Below are positions 47,701 through 60,380 of a stretch of 64,000 bases of DNA, piece by piece. The translations under genes were made by a program, and so were the position numbers. Position 1 is the first letter of the stretch. Each line of letters begins with the position of its first letter. Under the pieces are notes generated by a model. That model ran no database searches. It was not told where the DNA came from and saw only the letters and a list, made by a program, of their open reading frames with translations. Origin of the DNA: Populus alba (lineage: Eukaryota; Streptophyta; Magnoliopsida; Malpighiales; Salicaceae); NCBI RefSeq assembly GCF_005239225.2, contig NC_133300.1:2757875-2821874 (forward strand), in the 5' to 3' direction.

Positions 47701-49964
47701 CAGACTTGGTAGGATATGAAGTAAAGGGAATCTGAGACTGAGTGAGAAGAGTGGACGTGATGCTATTAGAGGGATGACCAAGATAGCAAGACTGATTACG
47801 ATGGGAAGCTGATGCAAGTTGAAAAGGTGTGTGGGAACTAGAAGAAACAGAAAAAGGAATAGGATATAAACCGTGACTACACAATCCCTTGAGAAGGACA
47901 TTCCCCGTGATTTTGTCCTGAATTCAAAAATCAAAGTCATCACAAATAAATCGACAATGATTATCTTTACACAACCTATAAACTGACAGCAGATGTTGAG
48001 ATAGCTTAGGAATATGCAACACTTGGTGTAATTGTAAGGAGCATTGTGAAATAGGCAAAACAGAAGAGCCAGTACTAGAAATGCTTAAACCTGAACCTCC
48101 TGCAGTGTTAATAGCATTAGGACCAGAGTAAGGAGTAGCCTCCTAAAGTTGAGAGAAATCAGATGTCATATGGGTTATGGCTCCAGTATCAGCCACCCAA
48201 AATGGTTCAGGAGGTGAAGGAAAGGTAGCAGCCATAGCACTCAGATTATTGGAAGGAGGACGACCTTGATAGGAGAAGTTGCCTTTATGATAACATTGAA
48301 TGGCAGAATGACCATATTTCCAGCAAATTTGACATTGAACAAAAGAGGTAGGGGCTGAGGTTTGGTTGTGACGTTGATAACAATCGGCAACAACATGACC
48401 TCTTTTACCACAGATTTGGCAAGTAGGGATATCAGTTCCAGGACCAAGAATACCAGGATTAAAGCTTGGTTGAGCAGGATAATATCGTTGGCCAGATGGG
48501 AAAGTATGGTGACCTCTACCACGACCCTTAAATTGAGAGCCACGGTGGTGAAAATAACCACCAGTGTTATGACCATTGAAACCACTCTGATAGCCGTTAA
48601 AACCTCCATGGAAGCCAGAGGAAAATTAAGAAGTAGGAGCTGACTTGAAGTTGGAAGAAAGAGGATTAGAATTACCTTCATCAAGAACCAGAGCCTTGCC
48701 TTAAGAGACTTGATTCTGAACGTGCATAGCAGAGACAAATGGAGAAGATGAATGGGTATGCTCAATGGTAGCTTCTTCAACAAGCAATTGAGAGCGAAAA
48801 TCTTTAAGAGATAACACATTATCTCTACCTCAAACCATACATTGGAATGCGTTATAGTCAGAGGAAAGGCCATTGAGAGCCAAGATCACAATATCCTCAT
48901 CTTCAAAATAAACTCCTGCGGCAGAGAGATGATCACGGGCATCTTTGATTTTCTGCAGATATTGACACGCCGGTTCTGAACCTTTTTTGATGGTTTGAAG
49001 TTCACTCGTCATCTGAAAGATTCTTGCCTTGGTTACTGTAGAAAAACGATCCTGCAATTGAATCCACATATCATGAGAGCTGATGCAACCAATGACATAG
49101 GAAATGGCAGTAGAAGAAAGAGTGGCAATAAGTAGTTGCATAAGTGCTCTGTCATGCATTTTCCAAATATGATGATCATCAGATTCAACACCCTCAATAT
49201 CAAAATCTGTATCAAAATGACTTGGACATTTTCTGGAACCATCAACAAATCCTAGAATTCCATGACTCTCAAGAAGAATTTTCATTTGAAATTGCCAAAC
49301 GAGGTAGTTTGTATTGTCAAGCTTCATTGTTATAGCAATAGAGATTGCAGGAAGCAGAGAAGTGATAGGAGATTGAATAATATGAAGTTGAGAGCTACTC
49401 ACCATTTTAGAATGTAAGAGAAAGTAGAAAATTGAAGATTATAATGTTCGGTGAAGTAATAGAAAAACTGGAGTTTTGAAGAAGAGGATCTGTTAGGCAA
49501 TATATCAAATAGGTTATAGGCATATCAACAAGTACACAATAATTTTATGAAGAGGATGAGAATAAAGCCAGAATTCAGAAGTTAATGGCCACAAGATCAA
49601 GAGTTCCAGCGCTCTGATACCATGAAAGACAGTAATATTTATATAGAAATGCAATAGAAATGAAGAAAGATTAGAGAGTGAAAAGAACGAAGAATGGAGA
49701 ATAAATGAATCTGTTATACAGAGAAGCAGAAGATGAAATTCATGCACTATTATATTACTTACTTTTGCTTAATGTTTACATACCTTATTCTCAATTTATA
49801 TATGCAGTATTTGAAGATATTATACGGAGAATATTCTTCCGTTTACACTCAGTATTCATGCTAACAGATTCTCCTTTGTAACAAATAATACTAACAGCAT
49901 TGTAACAATATTAATTGCTAATCTTCTGACACTTGGCATCATTAGGACCGTTGATATCTTTACA
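44719..49964 (-). mobile_element. Older Ty1/copia retrotransposon, minus strand, decayed
   Basis: LTRs of 342 bp (44719-45060 and 49623-49964) have TG...CA ends and differ at about ten positions. The primer-binding site lies at 49611-49622 (complement TGGTATCAGAGC). The target site is aggcg on the left and aggca on the right; the empty site is still visible in unit 1 as 'cgaaaggcgtcctaat' near 16280. It therefore inserted after the duplication or was lost cleanly from unit 1, and the former is far more likely. Confidence 0.93.
45007..49405 (-). pseudogene. Broken Copia gag-pol
   Basis: The gag start (49405, MVSSSQLHIIQS) is open to 48830. The protease motif DTGA lies near 48190. Integrase core pieces lie at 47243-47884 and 46708-47322 (SDVWGP, PKQNGLAERKHRH), and reverse transcriptase pieces at 46303-46677 and 45906-46112 (YVDDIILTG). 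RNase H pieces lie at 45541-45723 and 45007-45477 (SSTKAEYRALA). Several frameshifts and stops separate them. The protein family differs from the young Copia at 35344. Confidence 0.9.
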
Positions 49965-50409
49965 AGGCATCCTAATAATTATATAAACAAATAATAATGA
50001 ATCGATAGGTGATAATGTTTATAAATTTCATAATGGTAATATCACATTAATTGAAAGATCTACTGAACCATGATTTTAAAAGTTTTCCTTGATGAAAATG
50101 CCATGTCACTTAGCCAAGAAAATAGCCAGTATGGCATCTCCGGCGTCGCAGTTCAATTTTTAAAACTTATTTATATTTAATTTTGTTGTACTTAAGCTAA
50201 ATATTTGTAGGAATTCTAATAATTTAAATTGTGGAGAATAAACTTATTTCTTTATTCAAAACTCTCTTTTTTTTCGACAAAAATATATTTTATATTAAGA
50301 ACATGGTTTTTTCTTTCCTTTTCCATTCGTTGAACATCTTATTATCTTCTTCTCTACAATTCTCTGCTTCTGCTTCTGCTTCCTTCCAATTCTCTGGGAA
50401 GATCCCATC

Positions 50410-50560
50410 ATGGCTGTGGAGTTCATTGGAGGATCAATTCTCTCCGCTGTTATTGAGGTTCTGAGCGAGAAGCTGACCACTCCTGAGATTCTGGGCTTCT
50501 TCAAAAGCCACAAGCTCAATGATGGTCTTCTCGGAAAATTGAAAGAAACACAAAGAACAT
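50410..50560 (+). pseudogene. CNL exon-1 fragment
   Basis: The frame begins MAVEFIGGSILSAVIEVL and stays in register to GKLKET, then leaves the family sequence ('caaagaacatttaacaggat'). No exon 2 follows. It keeps the ATG and a promoter-proximal leader like that of gene A. Its counterpart is 16987-17085. Confidence 0.75.
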
Positions 50561-50612
50561 TTAACAGGATCAGTGAGTTAACTCATCAATTTAATTTAAG
50601 CTATAAATTAAC

Positions 50613-50646
<34 letters not shown>
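50613..50646. repeat. AAT microsatellite
   Basis: About 11 units, allelic in position to 17803-17842. Confidence 0.9.
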
Positions 50647-51199
50647 GGGAACTGACATATCTCTCAATTTTCACATAATTCTCTACTAGATCCACAAACA
50701 AAAGAAGAGAAATAGGCCCTCTTTTTGATGATTGTAAAGGCAAAAACCTTAAGGCAAGGGTTGATTGTGTATTTTTCAGTAGATGATAGATACAATTTTT
50801 TATTTTTCTAGAATTCAATTGAGAATTGGTTGATGGTTAGGGGATAATTAGAATATAACCCAAAAAATAATCTTGAAATTTAAAAGCATAATTAAATGGA
50901 TTCATCAATTAATTACCAGCTTTGTTCTTGTCCTAGGGACAGCCTTCCAACATCAGGATGTTATGGATGTGTGTAATCGATTCATACATTCCTATAAGTA
51001 GCATGCCTTTTAAATTTATTTTAATTTTAACAATATATGAGCAATAATATCATGGATAATTTGGATCTTATAATTCAGGGCCTTCTCATAAATTTTCTCA
51101 ATCAAAACTTTAAATTCCTTACAAAGCATATATTTTTTTTAATCCAAAACATACAATTTGAGTGGAATCTATAATCAAATATGAATGGAAAGATTTAGT

Positions 51200-51510
51200 C
51201 AAACATGGCACCATGAGGACCAAATGGAAAAGGTTGAGAACTCAATTTGCTTCAATGGAGAGCCTAATTGAACAAAAAAATGACAATTTAGGACTAAATT
51301 GAAGAAATATATTGATTATTGGGGCAGACTTGCAAAATAATTAAGTTTAGAACCTTAATTGAACTTTTAATGGGCCTTATTAATTTAATTAACAGCTTAA
51401 ACCAAAATAAAATTAAGTTTGAAAGTTAATTTGATCAAAATTAAAAGGATTAATTAAATTCAATGATTTCATTAAAAATTTAAAAAGTTTAATTAACTTA
51501 ATTAAAGGAA
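51200..51510 (+). repeat. Old LTR relic, duplicate of 18380-18690
   Basis: It contains 'ttaatgggccttattaattt' and neighbouring words in the same order as unit 1. Confidence 0.4.
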
Positions 51511-51534
51511 AATTAAGTTTAATTTAGCCGAAAT

Positions 51535-51690
51535 GCTACATTGGTCCCTTATCCGAGCAACAGATCCATTCGGAGCCACAACAAAGATAGTCGGATGTTT
51601 GCTTTCCTTTATTGTCATATTCGGAACTCTGCCTTGCCAGCACTTGACAGCCTTTTTACCTTGCATTGTTATATTTTGTCCCATTTAGAA
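51535..51690 (+). repeat. Relic of CNL 3'-UTR exon
   Basis: It shares 'tccgagcaacagatccattc' and 'attgtcatattcggaactct' with unit 1 (18700), but has a single copy of the 25-bp unit. Confidence 0.5.
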
Positions 51691-51734
51691 TTGCAGGTTC
51701 TTCGTTAAAATTTAACTCTTTTTGTTGAAGATTA

Positions 51735-52080
51735 CTTTTTTTATATATAGTTTTGCATTGTTTTTGATGTGTTTGAAGTAAACAATAAATTTTAAAAAAT
51801 AAAAAATATTATTTTAATATATTTTTAAGTAAAAAATATTTTGAAAAGTAACCACTATAATGTTCTCAAACACCTCCTTCAAGGTTGTTTGTTTTTACAT
51901 TTTAAAATTAATTTTAAAAAAATTAATTTTTTTTATTTTAAATAATTTATGTTTTCATATCATTTTAATATGATAATGTCAAAAATAAATTTTAAAAATT
52001 AAAAAAAATATTATTTGAATATATTTTTAATTAAAAATATTTTAAAAATTAACTGCTATGAAAAACAACACAACACTTTT
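51735..52080. repeat. Two adjacent AT-rich short elements
   Basis: One copy spans about 51735-51870 and a second 51890-52080. Both carry 'aaaatattattt(t/g)aatat' bodies. The second is partly missing from unit 1. Confidence 0.45.
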
Positions 52081-52552
52081 TTCAAAGCTGGATGTGATAT
52101 TACTCCTTGCAGAACCAAATCAATCCATAAGTTACGAGATTGATTGCAACTTTGCTTAGTTTTCAATTCCACAACGTATGCTTGGTTTCAGGCAAATGAG
52201 ACGACAAGTCAACGTCAAAGGAAGATTGTTTGTTAATTTGATAATTGACCAGATAGCTTTCATATCAATAATTTTACACCACAAAAGTAAGAAAATGATA
52301 ACTTCCCCACTTATCACGGTTGCTTTTCTTGGCCGGCAACACAATCTGTGCTAATAAATTGTGTTTTTCTTTTTTGAAAGAAATTGAGAAATTAAAATTA
52401 ATATTTGGGTCTTTGAGGTCAAGGTTCCCAGCTGTCTCCCTTGATCCTTGCTGCCTATGCAAATTCCTGTGGGCTTCCTACCTGAAATTAAAATCATATG
52501 TGATGGCTCTATTCGTTTCTTTTTCTTTTTTATTCAAGAAATGCTTAGTTAG

Positions 52553-52559
52553 TATAAAG
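52553..52559 (+). promoter_or_regulatory. Possible TATA box of CNL gene C
   Basis: TATAAAG 265 bases before the ATG, identical in context to gene A. Confidence 0.3.
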
Positions 52560-52817
52560 TGTTTGCTCACTTTAAGAAACTATTCAAATGTTACTCTCAC
52601 TCGAGCTTAGAAACTGTCATTTCTGAACTCGTAGGGTATCCGATGAATTGTATAGTGATAATCTGGGGTCAATAGTTTCGAGTGGCTGAGCTGTGAAGTC
52701 AACTGAGAACCCGCGTACTTACTTTGATTTTTCTTTCCTTTTCCATTCGTTAAAAACGTCTTCTTCTCTACAATTCTTTGCTTCTGCTTCCTTCCAATTC
52801 TCTGCAAAGATCCCATC

Positions 52818-55800
52818 ATGGCTGTGGAGTACATTGGAGGATCAATTCTCTCTGCTGTCATTGAGGTTCTGAGCGAGAAGGTGACCGCTCCTGAGATTCT
52901 GGGCTTCTTCAAAAGCCACAAGCTCAATGATGGTCTTCTGGGAAAGTTGAAAGAAACTCTGAATACTCTCAACGGACTTCTCGACGACGCGGAGGAGAAG
53001 CAGATTACCAAGCCTGCTGTGCAGAGGTGGCTTAATGATGCTAGACATGCTGTGTATGAAGCTGAGGACTTAATGGAGGTGATTGAATATGAACATCTAC
53101 GATCCAAGGATATTAAAGCTGCCTCTCGAAGTGTGAGGAATCGGGTAAGCATATGTTTTTGCCTTTCTCGTATAATGTTGGTATCGATCCCTCTGATTTT
53201 TACAAGCACAATTTGAATTGTAAAATATCAGAAAATTTCATATCTTTTCTTGAAATATTTCATGCAAACAACACCCCTCATTAATGATGCTAATTTATCT
53301 CATGCAACCAATCCTATGATACTCTCCTGCAACCACTACTCATTATTATTCCAACAAATTCCAACCACTGGCGGCCCAGCTGTCAACTTAATTAAAACAT
53401 GTTAAATCTAGAATTTGAATTAAATTTGTTTTTTTAAAATAAAATAAAAATCAAAGTTGACCCATTCAATTTTTTTTAAAAAAATTAGTACAATAAATAT
53501 AAAATATTGATATAATAACACCTTTGAAAAAAAAAATGAAATGGCATACTTTCACATTTTCAAATAGCAACATTTAATAAATGTTATTCTTCTTAAGCGC
53601 AATAAAATGAAAGTTCAATCATCCAGTTCAACTGGTCGGTCGATTGAATTCAGTTGTATTAACTAGTCGACTATTTCACATAAAAACAATAATTTTATGA
53701 ATTTTTTCTTCCAAATATTAATTATGAGTCAAAATATATATGTGTTCAATATGTAGACTAAAAAAATAGATTTCAATTAAAATTTCAAAAAATTATTATT
53801 CACACAGTAGTTGTTATCTATTTTTTAATGTCAATGATGTATAAAGACTTGTGATAACAAGTGATTCTAAATAGTCATGTGTGTGTCTATCATAACTAAA
53901 TGAGAATTTTCTCTAAACAAATTACGTGTATGACCTAACAAATGTATTTACGGACCGATGAGATAGTTTAAGGCTCAAGAGGAGATCTGGTTCCGACAGA
54001 CCAGAATAACGACTAAAAAAGCTATAATTTTTTATTAGACTGTTAAATCGCACTCAAACTTGTATAGAAGTTTTCAAAAATCATCTTCCCTATTGTAGCC
54101 AATATGTCGTTATGTAGACTATCAAATCTCTAGATATTAAAAATCTCATTGAGGCCCTTCATTTTGGTATTTTTGAGATTTTTCTTATTATTTTCATAAT
54201 CGGTCGACCGATTTAAGTAACCATTATGAACAAGTCAATTAATTAAGTTAGATGATTAAAGTTTCACCTTGTCGCTATTCGGAAGTACGACAACTATCTT
54301 GTTATGCTTAGAAATAATAAAATTTAGTAAATATTGCTTTTCTTAGGTGTGATAAGGTGAAAATATACTATTTTTCAAAGTTTTTTCAAACGATATCATT
54401 GCATCACTTTTTTATGTTTACTGTGCTAATTGCTGAATTTATCTTTCAAATTTTAGTAACCTGGAGGGTTAATTCACCATCCTATCATCTCATTAGAATC
54501 TTGGTTAGACTTAATTTTTTTTAAGAAAATAATCTCATTTTAATTTTCTTTTAATTTTTTATAAACAAAACATCATTGCATCTGTGTGTTAACTTACTCG
54601 GTACGAGTTCAATAATTTTAGTATTTATATGTTCCTAAATTCTATCTCATATACATGGATATGTTCCGCCATTGCAGGTAAGGAATTTGTTTCCAATTCT
54701 TAATCCAGCTAATAAAAGGATGAAAGAGATGGAAGCAGAGTTGCAAAAGATCTATGAGAAGCTTGAACGTTTAGTTAAACACAAGGGTGATCTGCGCTAC
54801 ATAGAAGGTACTGGTGGATGGAGACCATTGTCAGAGAAAACAACTCCTGTGGTTGATGAATCTCATGTATATGGAAGGGAAGCTGATAAGGAAGCCATAA
54901 TGAAGTACTTGTTGACAAAAAACAATACAGATGGTGCAAATGTAGGTGTGATTCCTATTGTGGGCATGGGAGGGGTTGGTAAAACCACTCTTGCTCAGCT
55001 TATCTACAAAGACAGAAGGGTAGATGAGTGCTTCGAGCTCAAAGCCTGGGTCTGGGCTTCGCAACAATTTGATGTCACCAGGATAGTTGATGATATTCTT
55101 AAGAAGATCAACGGAGGTACTTGCGGCACCAAAGAACCAGATGAATCTCTAATGGAGGCATTGAAAGGGAAAAAACTTCTACTTGTTCTAGATGATGCGT
55201 GGAACATTGTGTACAACGAATGGGTTAAATTACTGCTGCCTTTGCAGTATGCAGAGCCTGGAAGTAAGATTGTCGTGACAACACGGAATGAAGATGTAGC
55301 AAAAGTCACGCAAACTGTCATCCCCTCTCACCGCTTGAATGTAATCAGCGATGAAGATTGCTGGCAGTTGTTTGCAAGGCATGCATTTAGCAGTGCAAAT
55401 TCTGGAGCATTCTCACACTTGGAAACATTTGGCAGAGAAATAGCGAGAAAGTGCAAAGGTTTACCGCTGGCTGCGAAAACTCTTGGGGGTCTTTTGCATT
55501 CCGAAGGAGATGTCAAGGAATGGGAGCAGATATCCAATAGCAACATGTGGGGTTTGTCGAATGAAAACATCCCTCCAGCTCTAACATTGAGCTATTATTA
55601 TCTCCCTTCACACCTCAAACGTTGTTTTGCTTATTGTGCAATATTTCCCAAGGGTTACGTATTTGAGAAGAATCAAGTAATCACTTCATGGATGGCACAA
55701 GGTTTTCTAGTCCAGTCCAGAGGTGTTGAGGAGATGGAAGAAATAGGTGACAAATACTTCAATGACCTTGTCTCTAGGTCATTGTTTCAGCAATCACTTT

Positions 55801-58510
55801 ACGCCCCATCATATTTCAGCATGCACGACCTCACAACTGATCTAGCTGAATACATGTCAGGAGAATTCTGCTTTAAGTTTGTTATGGATGGAGAATCGGG
55901 CTCTGGGTTGGAGGGTGAAAATTCATGCACGCTTCCAGAAAGGACTCGTCATTTATCAATCACTTCAACACTATATGATGGGGTCTCTAAGATATTTCCT
56001 CGCATTCATGGAGTCCAACATTTGCGCACCTTGTCTCCACTAACATACGTGGGGGGGATTGATAGTGGGGTGCTGAATGACATGTTGACAAATCTTAAGC
56101 GCTTGCGAACGCTATCTTTATATCGGTGGAGCTATAAATCTTCTCAGTTGCCCAATTCCATCGGCAACTTGAAACATTTGCGGCACTTGGACCTTTCTCA
56201 GACATTAATTAAACGGTTGCCCGAAAGTGTGAGCACCTTGTACTATTTGCAAACTCTATTGTTAAGAGAGTGTCGACATCTCATGGAGTTGCCATCCAAC
56301 ATTTCCAACTTGGTCGACTTACAACATCTTGATATTGAAGGGACAAATTTGAAAGAGATGCCACCAAAAATGGGAAAACTCACAAAGCTTCGAACTTTGC
56401 AATATTACATTGTGGGAAAAGAGAGTGGGTCTAGCATGAAAGAGCTGGGGAAGCTCTCACATATAAGGAGAAAACTTTCTATTCGGAATCTCAGAGATGT
56501 TGCAAATGCTCAAGATGCTTTGGATGCCAATTTGAAGGGTAAGAAGAAGATTGAGAAGCTGAGGTTGATATGGGGGTGGTAATACGGATGACACACAACA
56601 TGAGAGAGACGTGCTTGAGAAATTGGAGCCTTCTGAAAAATGTGAGACAGCTTGTCATTACTGGTTATGGGGGTACGATGTTTCCAGGTTGGTTTGGACA
56701 CTCTTCCTTCTCAAATATGGTAGCGTTGACACTTTCTGGATGTAAGAACTGTATCTCCTTACCACCACTGGGGCAGCTTTCATCTCTAGAAGAGCTCCAA
56801 ATTAAAGGATTTGATGACGTCGTGGCAGTTGGCTCTGAGTTCTATGGAAGTGACTCTTCGATGGAGAAGCCATTTAAATCCCTCAAAATATTAAAGTTCG
56901 AGGGGATGAGAAAATGGCAGGAATGGAATACAGATGTAGCTGGTGCTTTCCCTCATCTTGCAAAGCTCTTGATAGCAGGTTGTCCCGAGTTAACAAATGG
57001 CTTGCCTAATCACCTTCCTTCTTTATTGATACTTGAGATTCGAGCGTGTCCGCAGCTTGTGGTTTCAATTCCAGAGGCTCCCCTGCTCACCGAAATCAAT
57101 GTATTTGATGGTTCTAGTGGTCGTATAAATGCATCGGTATTATATGGCGGTGGGCGGTGCCTTCAATTTAGAGAATATCCCCAGCTAAAGGGAATGGAGC
57201 AAATGAGTCATGTGGATCCCTCTTCTTTCACAGATGTTGAAATCGATAGATGTAGTTCATTTAACTCCTGCCGGCTAGACCTTTTACCGCAGGTATCCAC
57301 ACTTACAGTCAAACAATGTCTCAATCTCGAATCTCTTTGTATAGGCGAGAGATCTCTTCCTGCTCTCCGTCATTTGACTGTCAGACACTGTCCTAATTTG
57401 GTGTCTTTCCCCCGAGGAGGACTAGCTGCACCAGATTTGACAAGCCTTGTGTTAGAGGGTTGCTTATATTTGAAGTCTTTGCCAGAAAACATGCATTCCC
57501 TCCTCCCTTCCCTTGAGGATTTGCAATTGAGATCACTTCCAGAAGTTGATTCGTTTCCTGAAGGAGGTTTACCCTCCAAATTACACACACTTTGCGTTGT
57601 GGATTGTATCAAGCTCAAGGTATGTGGTTTGCAAGCACTCCCTTCTCTTTCATGCTTCAGATTTACTGGGAACGATGTGGAGTCTTTTGACGAGGAGACG
57701 TTGCCCTCTACTCTCACAACCCTTAAAATCAAACGTCTGGGAAATCTGAAGTCTCTTGACCATAAGGGGCTTCATCATCTCACCTCTCTTAGGAAATTGA
57801 GTATCCAGGGTTGCCCTAAGCTTGAGTCCATATCAGAGCAGGCGCTTCCCTCCTCCCTTGAATACCTTCATGTCATGACACTGGAATCTCTGGACTACAT
57901 GGGGCTTCAGCACGTCACCTCTCTTCGCAGATTGAAGATCTGGAATTGTCCAAAGCTTGCATCGTTGCAGGGGCTGCCTCCCTCCCTTGAATGCCTTCAA
58001 TTATGGGATCAACGAGGTCGGGACTACAAGGAGCTTCAGCACCTCACCTCTCTTCGCACATTGATTCTCAAGAGTCCTAAGCTGGAGTCCCTTCCAGAAG
58101 ACATGCTTCCCTCCTCCCTTGAAAACCTTGAAATCTTGAATCTTGAAGATCTGGAATATAAGGGGCTTCGGCACCTCACCTCCCTTCGTAAATTACGTAT
58201 CTCTAGTTCTCCCAAGCTTGAGTCCGTGCCAGGTGAGGGGCTGCCCTCCTCCCTTGTATCTCTTCAAATCTCAGATCTCAGAAATCTTAAATCTCTGAAC
58301 TATACGGGGCTTCAACACTTCACCTCTCTTCGCAAATTGTTGATCTCGCATTCTCCTAAGCTTGAGTTCATGCCAGAAGAAGGGCTGCCCTCCTCCCTTG
58401 AATATCTTAAGATTATCGATTGTCCTTTGCTGGCCACAAGGTGTGAAAGGGAGACGGGGGAAAATTGGCCCAAAATTTCTCACATCAGCAGTATAAAAAT
58501 TTCTAATTAG
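52818..58510 (+). pseudogene. CNL gene C, near copy of A with frame breaks in the LRR
   Basis: Exon 1 is 52818-53144, the intron 53145-54677, and exon 2 54678-58510. Exon 1 differs from gene A at two bases in 327. CC, P-loop, kinase-2 with its Trp, GLPL, RNBS-D and MHD motifs are all intact. A run of five G at 56572-56576 (four in gene A) shifts the frame and gives TAA at 56580, a product of 743 aa that ends early in the LRR region. A run of five A at 56636-56640 (four in A) adds a second base. The two insertions do not cancel, so the rest of the LRR (to TAG 58508-58510) is in a third frame. The downstream LRR frame is open all the way to its end, as expected for a very recent break or for two homopolymer errors in the assembly. 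If those are errors, this is a second full receptor of about 1385 aa. Confidence 0.88.
53530..54390. repeat. Fold-back element within intron 1 of gene C
   Basis: Counterpart of 20805-21725, with a deletion of about 30 bases in its right arm. Confidence 0.5.
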
Positions 58511-58949
58511 AGGATGAAGAATTATGCAATAACACTCTCCTGTCATTTGTCCAACGTGCTCAGGTATTTACTAAATTCTCAGCCTTGCATCTCCTTTGTT
58601 TTAAATTCTATTTTTGGAGCATGGCATTTTCACAACAACAGCCCATCACCACATTAGGTAGAGATAGGTTCCCAGCAATTTGTTCAAAAACAAAGGCGTG
58701 CATGATTTACAGTGAATCAGCAAATGCCAGCCCAAGATCATAATTCCTGTTTTCTTATTGTTTTCTGTTGAGGTTAATGTAATTTGAGATTCTGTTTTCA
58801 AAGCAGAGTTATTAAGAAATGAAAACAAGAACAATAGTGATCTTGCTAACATGGTATTTTATGGGATATTTAGAAGAAAAACTTTGATCAGAATATTTAA
58901 CAGATGCTTAATACTAATAGCATTATATTCTTGATGGCTCTATGTTCAG

Positions 58950-59195
58950 GATTAAACTCGATAGATGGCCTCTGCCCAGGATGAAATGTGGATGATGGCA
59001 AAGTGAAAAGAAAAGGTAAAACCTGAAAGCGATAACTGCTGGCCAACGATGCAGCATTTCAGAAATCAGGACATCCAAAATGATGTATTTGATCCCAGTG
59101 CAAGCAACAGATCCAGAGATCTTGACAGAGTCGGATGTTTGCTTGCATGTGTTGTTATACTTGGAACTCTGTGTTGCGAACAAGTTTGCCACCTT
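58950..59195 (+). other. Probable 3'-UTR exon of gene C
   Basis: Donor-like GT at 58564 and acceptor AG at 58949 match gene A. The proposed intron is 386 bases and contains about 100 bases not present in A. Splicing is inferred. Confidence 0.4.
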
Positions 59196-59419
59196 TTCGC
59201 AAACTTTTTGCCAACAATGTAAGGAAATTAAGAAAAAAATTATCTAAATTATTTTCAACGAGTTCTATTAAGATTTGTACTTCGCATCAAATTTGATCTT
59301 TAACTTGATTGCCGAGAAGAAGCTCAAGCAGGCTTGATTTGTAATGCTCACATTTCTACTTCCCATCAATTAGCTGACTTGTTCCAATGTCACAATTTTA
59401 TATCTTAGGAGTATTAGTA

Positions 59420-59605
59420 GTGTGATTGCTGTTGTTTTTTTTAAAGTTTTTTCGTACTGAAATATATTAAAATAATTTTTTTTAATTATTTTTTAAGATT
59501 AGTACATCAAAACGATTTAAAACATATAAAAAAATTAATTTTTTATTAAAAAATTAAATTTAAAAAAAATGTGGTTTGCATCATATTTCCAAACACTTTT
59601 TAAAG
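59420..59605. repeat. AT-rich dispersed short element (MITE-like)
   Basis: It has the 'gtgtgattgctgttgttttt' start and the usual AT body. Counterpart of 26655-26795. Confidence 0.45.
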
Positions 59606-59799
59606 GACAAGTTTGGTATTTCTAACATGCACACTCCAGGGGGCATGTTAAGATTTTAATCACGCCAATCAAGCAACGGCAATATTGACAAGGATTTTTT
59701 CCTCAATTAAGCAATGGTCACTATGATATAATAAGTGGTTTTGTACAGTGAAGTCAAGTGTGATTTTGTTATAATTAAATTAAAATATGCTATAAATAA

Positions 59800-60380
59800 A
59801 TTATATGGATAGCCTAATAGATCCTTATAGACCAATAAAATAAGTCTATATCTGAAAAGAAATCTAGTCGTACCAGACAAAAAAATAACTATAGAATGCC
59901 ATAATTTTTTATTTGATCATTGGATCATATTCAAATTTTTACAAGAATTTCTGAATTATGTTTTTCTTAAAATAATTATGGAATCGCTACTTCAACCATT
60001 ATATTTTTAGATTTTGAAAATCTTGTCCTAAGGCCTTGAATTTGATAATTTTTTGTGATTTTCCTTGTTAATTTTTAGTTTCTTGTTTATTTCAGATTTT
60101 ATTCTTTTGTAATTTTGGTTTTTTTTGTAGTTGAGATATTATCTATTTAAGGCTTTATAAACCTTATAAAAAGATAAACTTTATTATTATTATTATTTTA
60201 GAGAGAATAAACTTATGAAATTAGGGTTTATATTTGCTGTCCGTGAAAAAACTTTTAGACTAAATATGTTCCTACATTTTTTTTTCCTTGCTGTGTTCCT
60301 GTATAGTTTTATTTAGATCGCTTTAAAATCCAATTTCATATATTTATTGTGTTGAAGAGTAAACATAAGCTAAGCCAATA
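59800..60380 (+). repeat. LTR relic
   Basis: The part at 59810-60070 resembles the middle of the CNL intron element (21230-21490). It is followed by a promoter-like 'ctatttaaggctttataaac' (60143) and 'gagagaataaactt' (60204), an arrangement common in plant LTRs. No partner LTR was found. Confidence 0.4.

Larger units (their letters stand above)
44590..59430. repeat. Segmental duplication unit 2 (contains CNL gene C)
   Basis: Counterpart of 16149-26650. The left part (44590-44718) continues at 49965 after the Copia insertion, and the combined order of landmarks matches unit 1. Confidence 0.85.
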
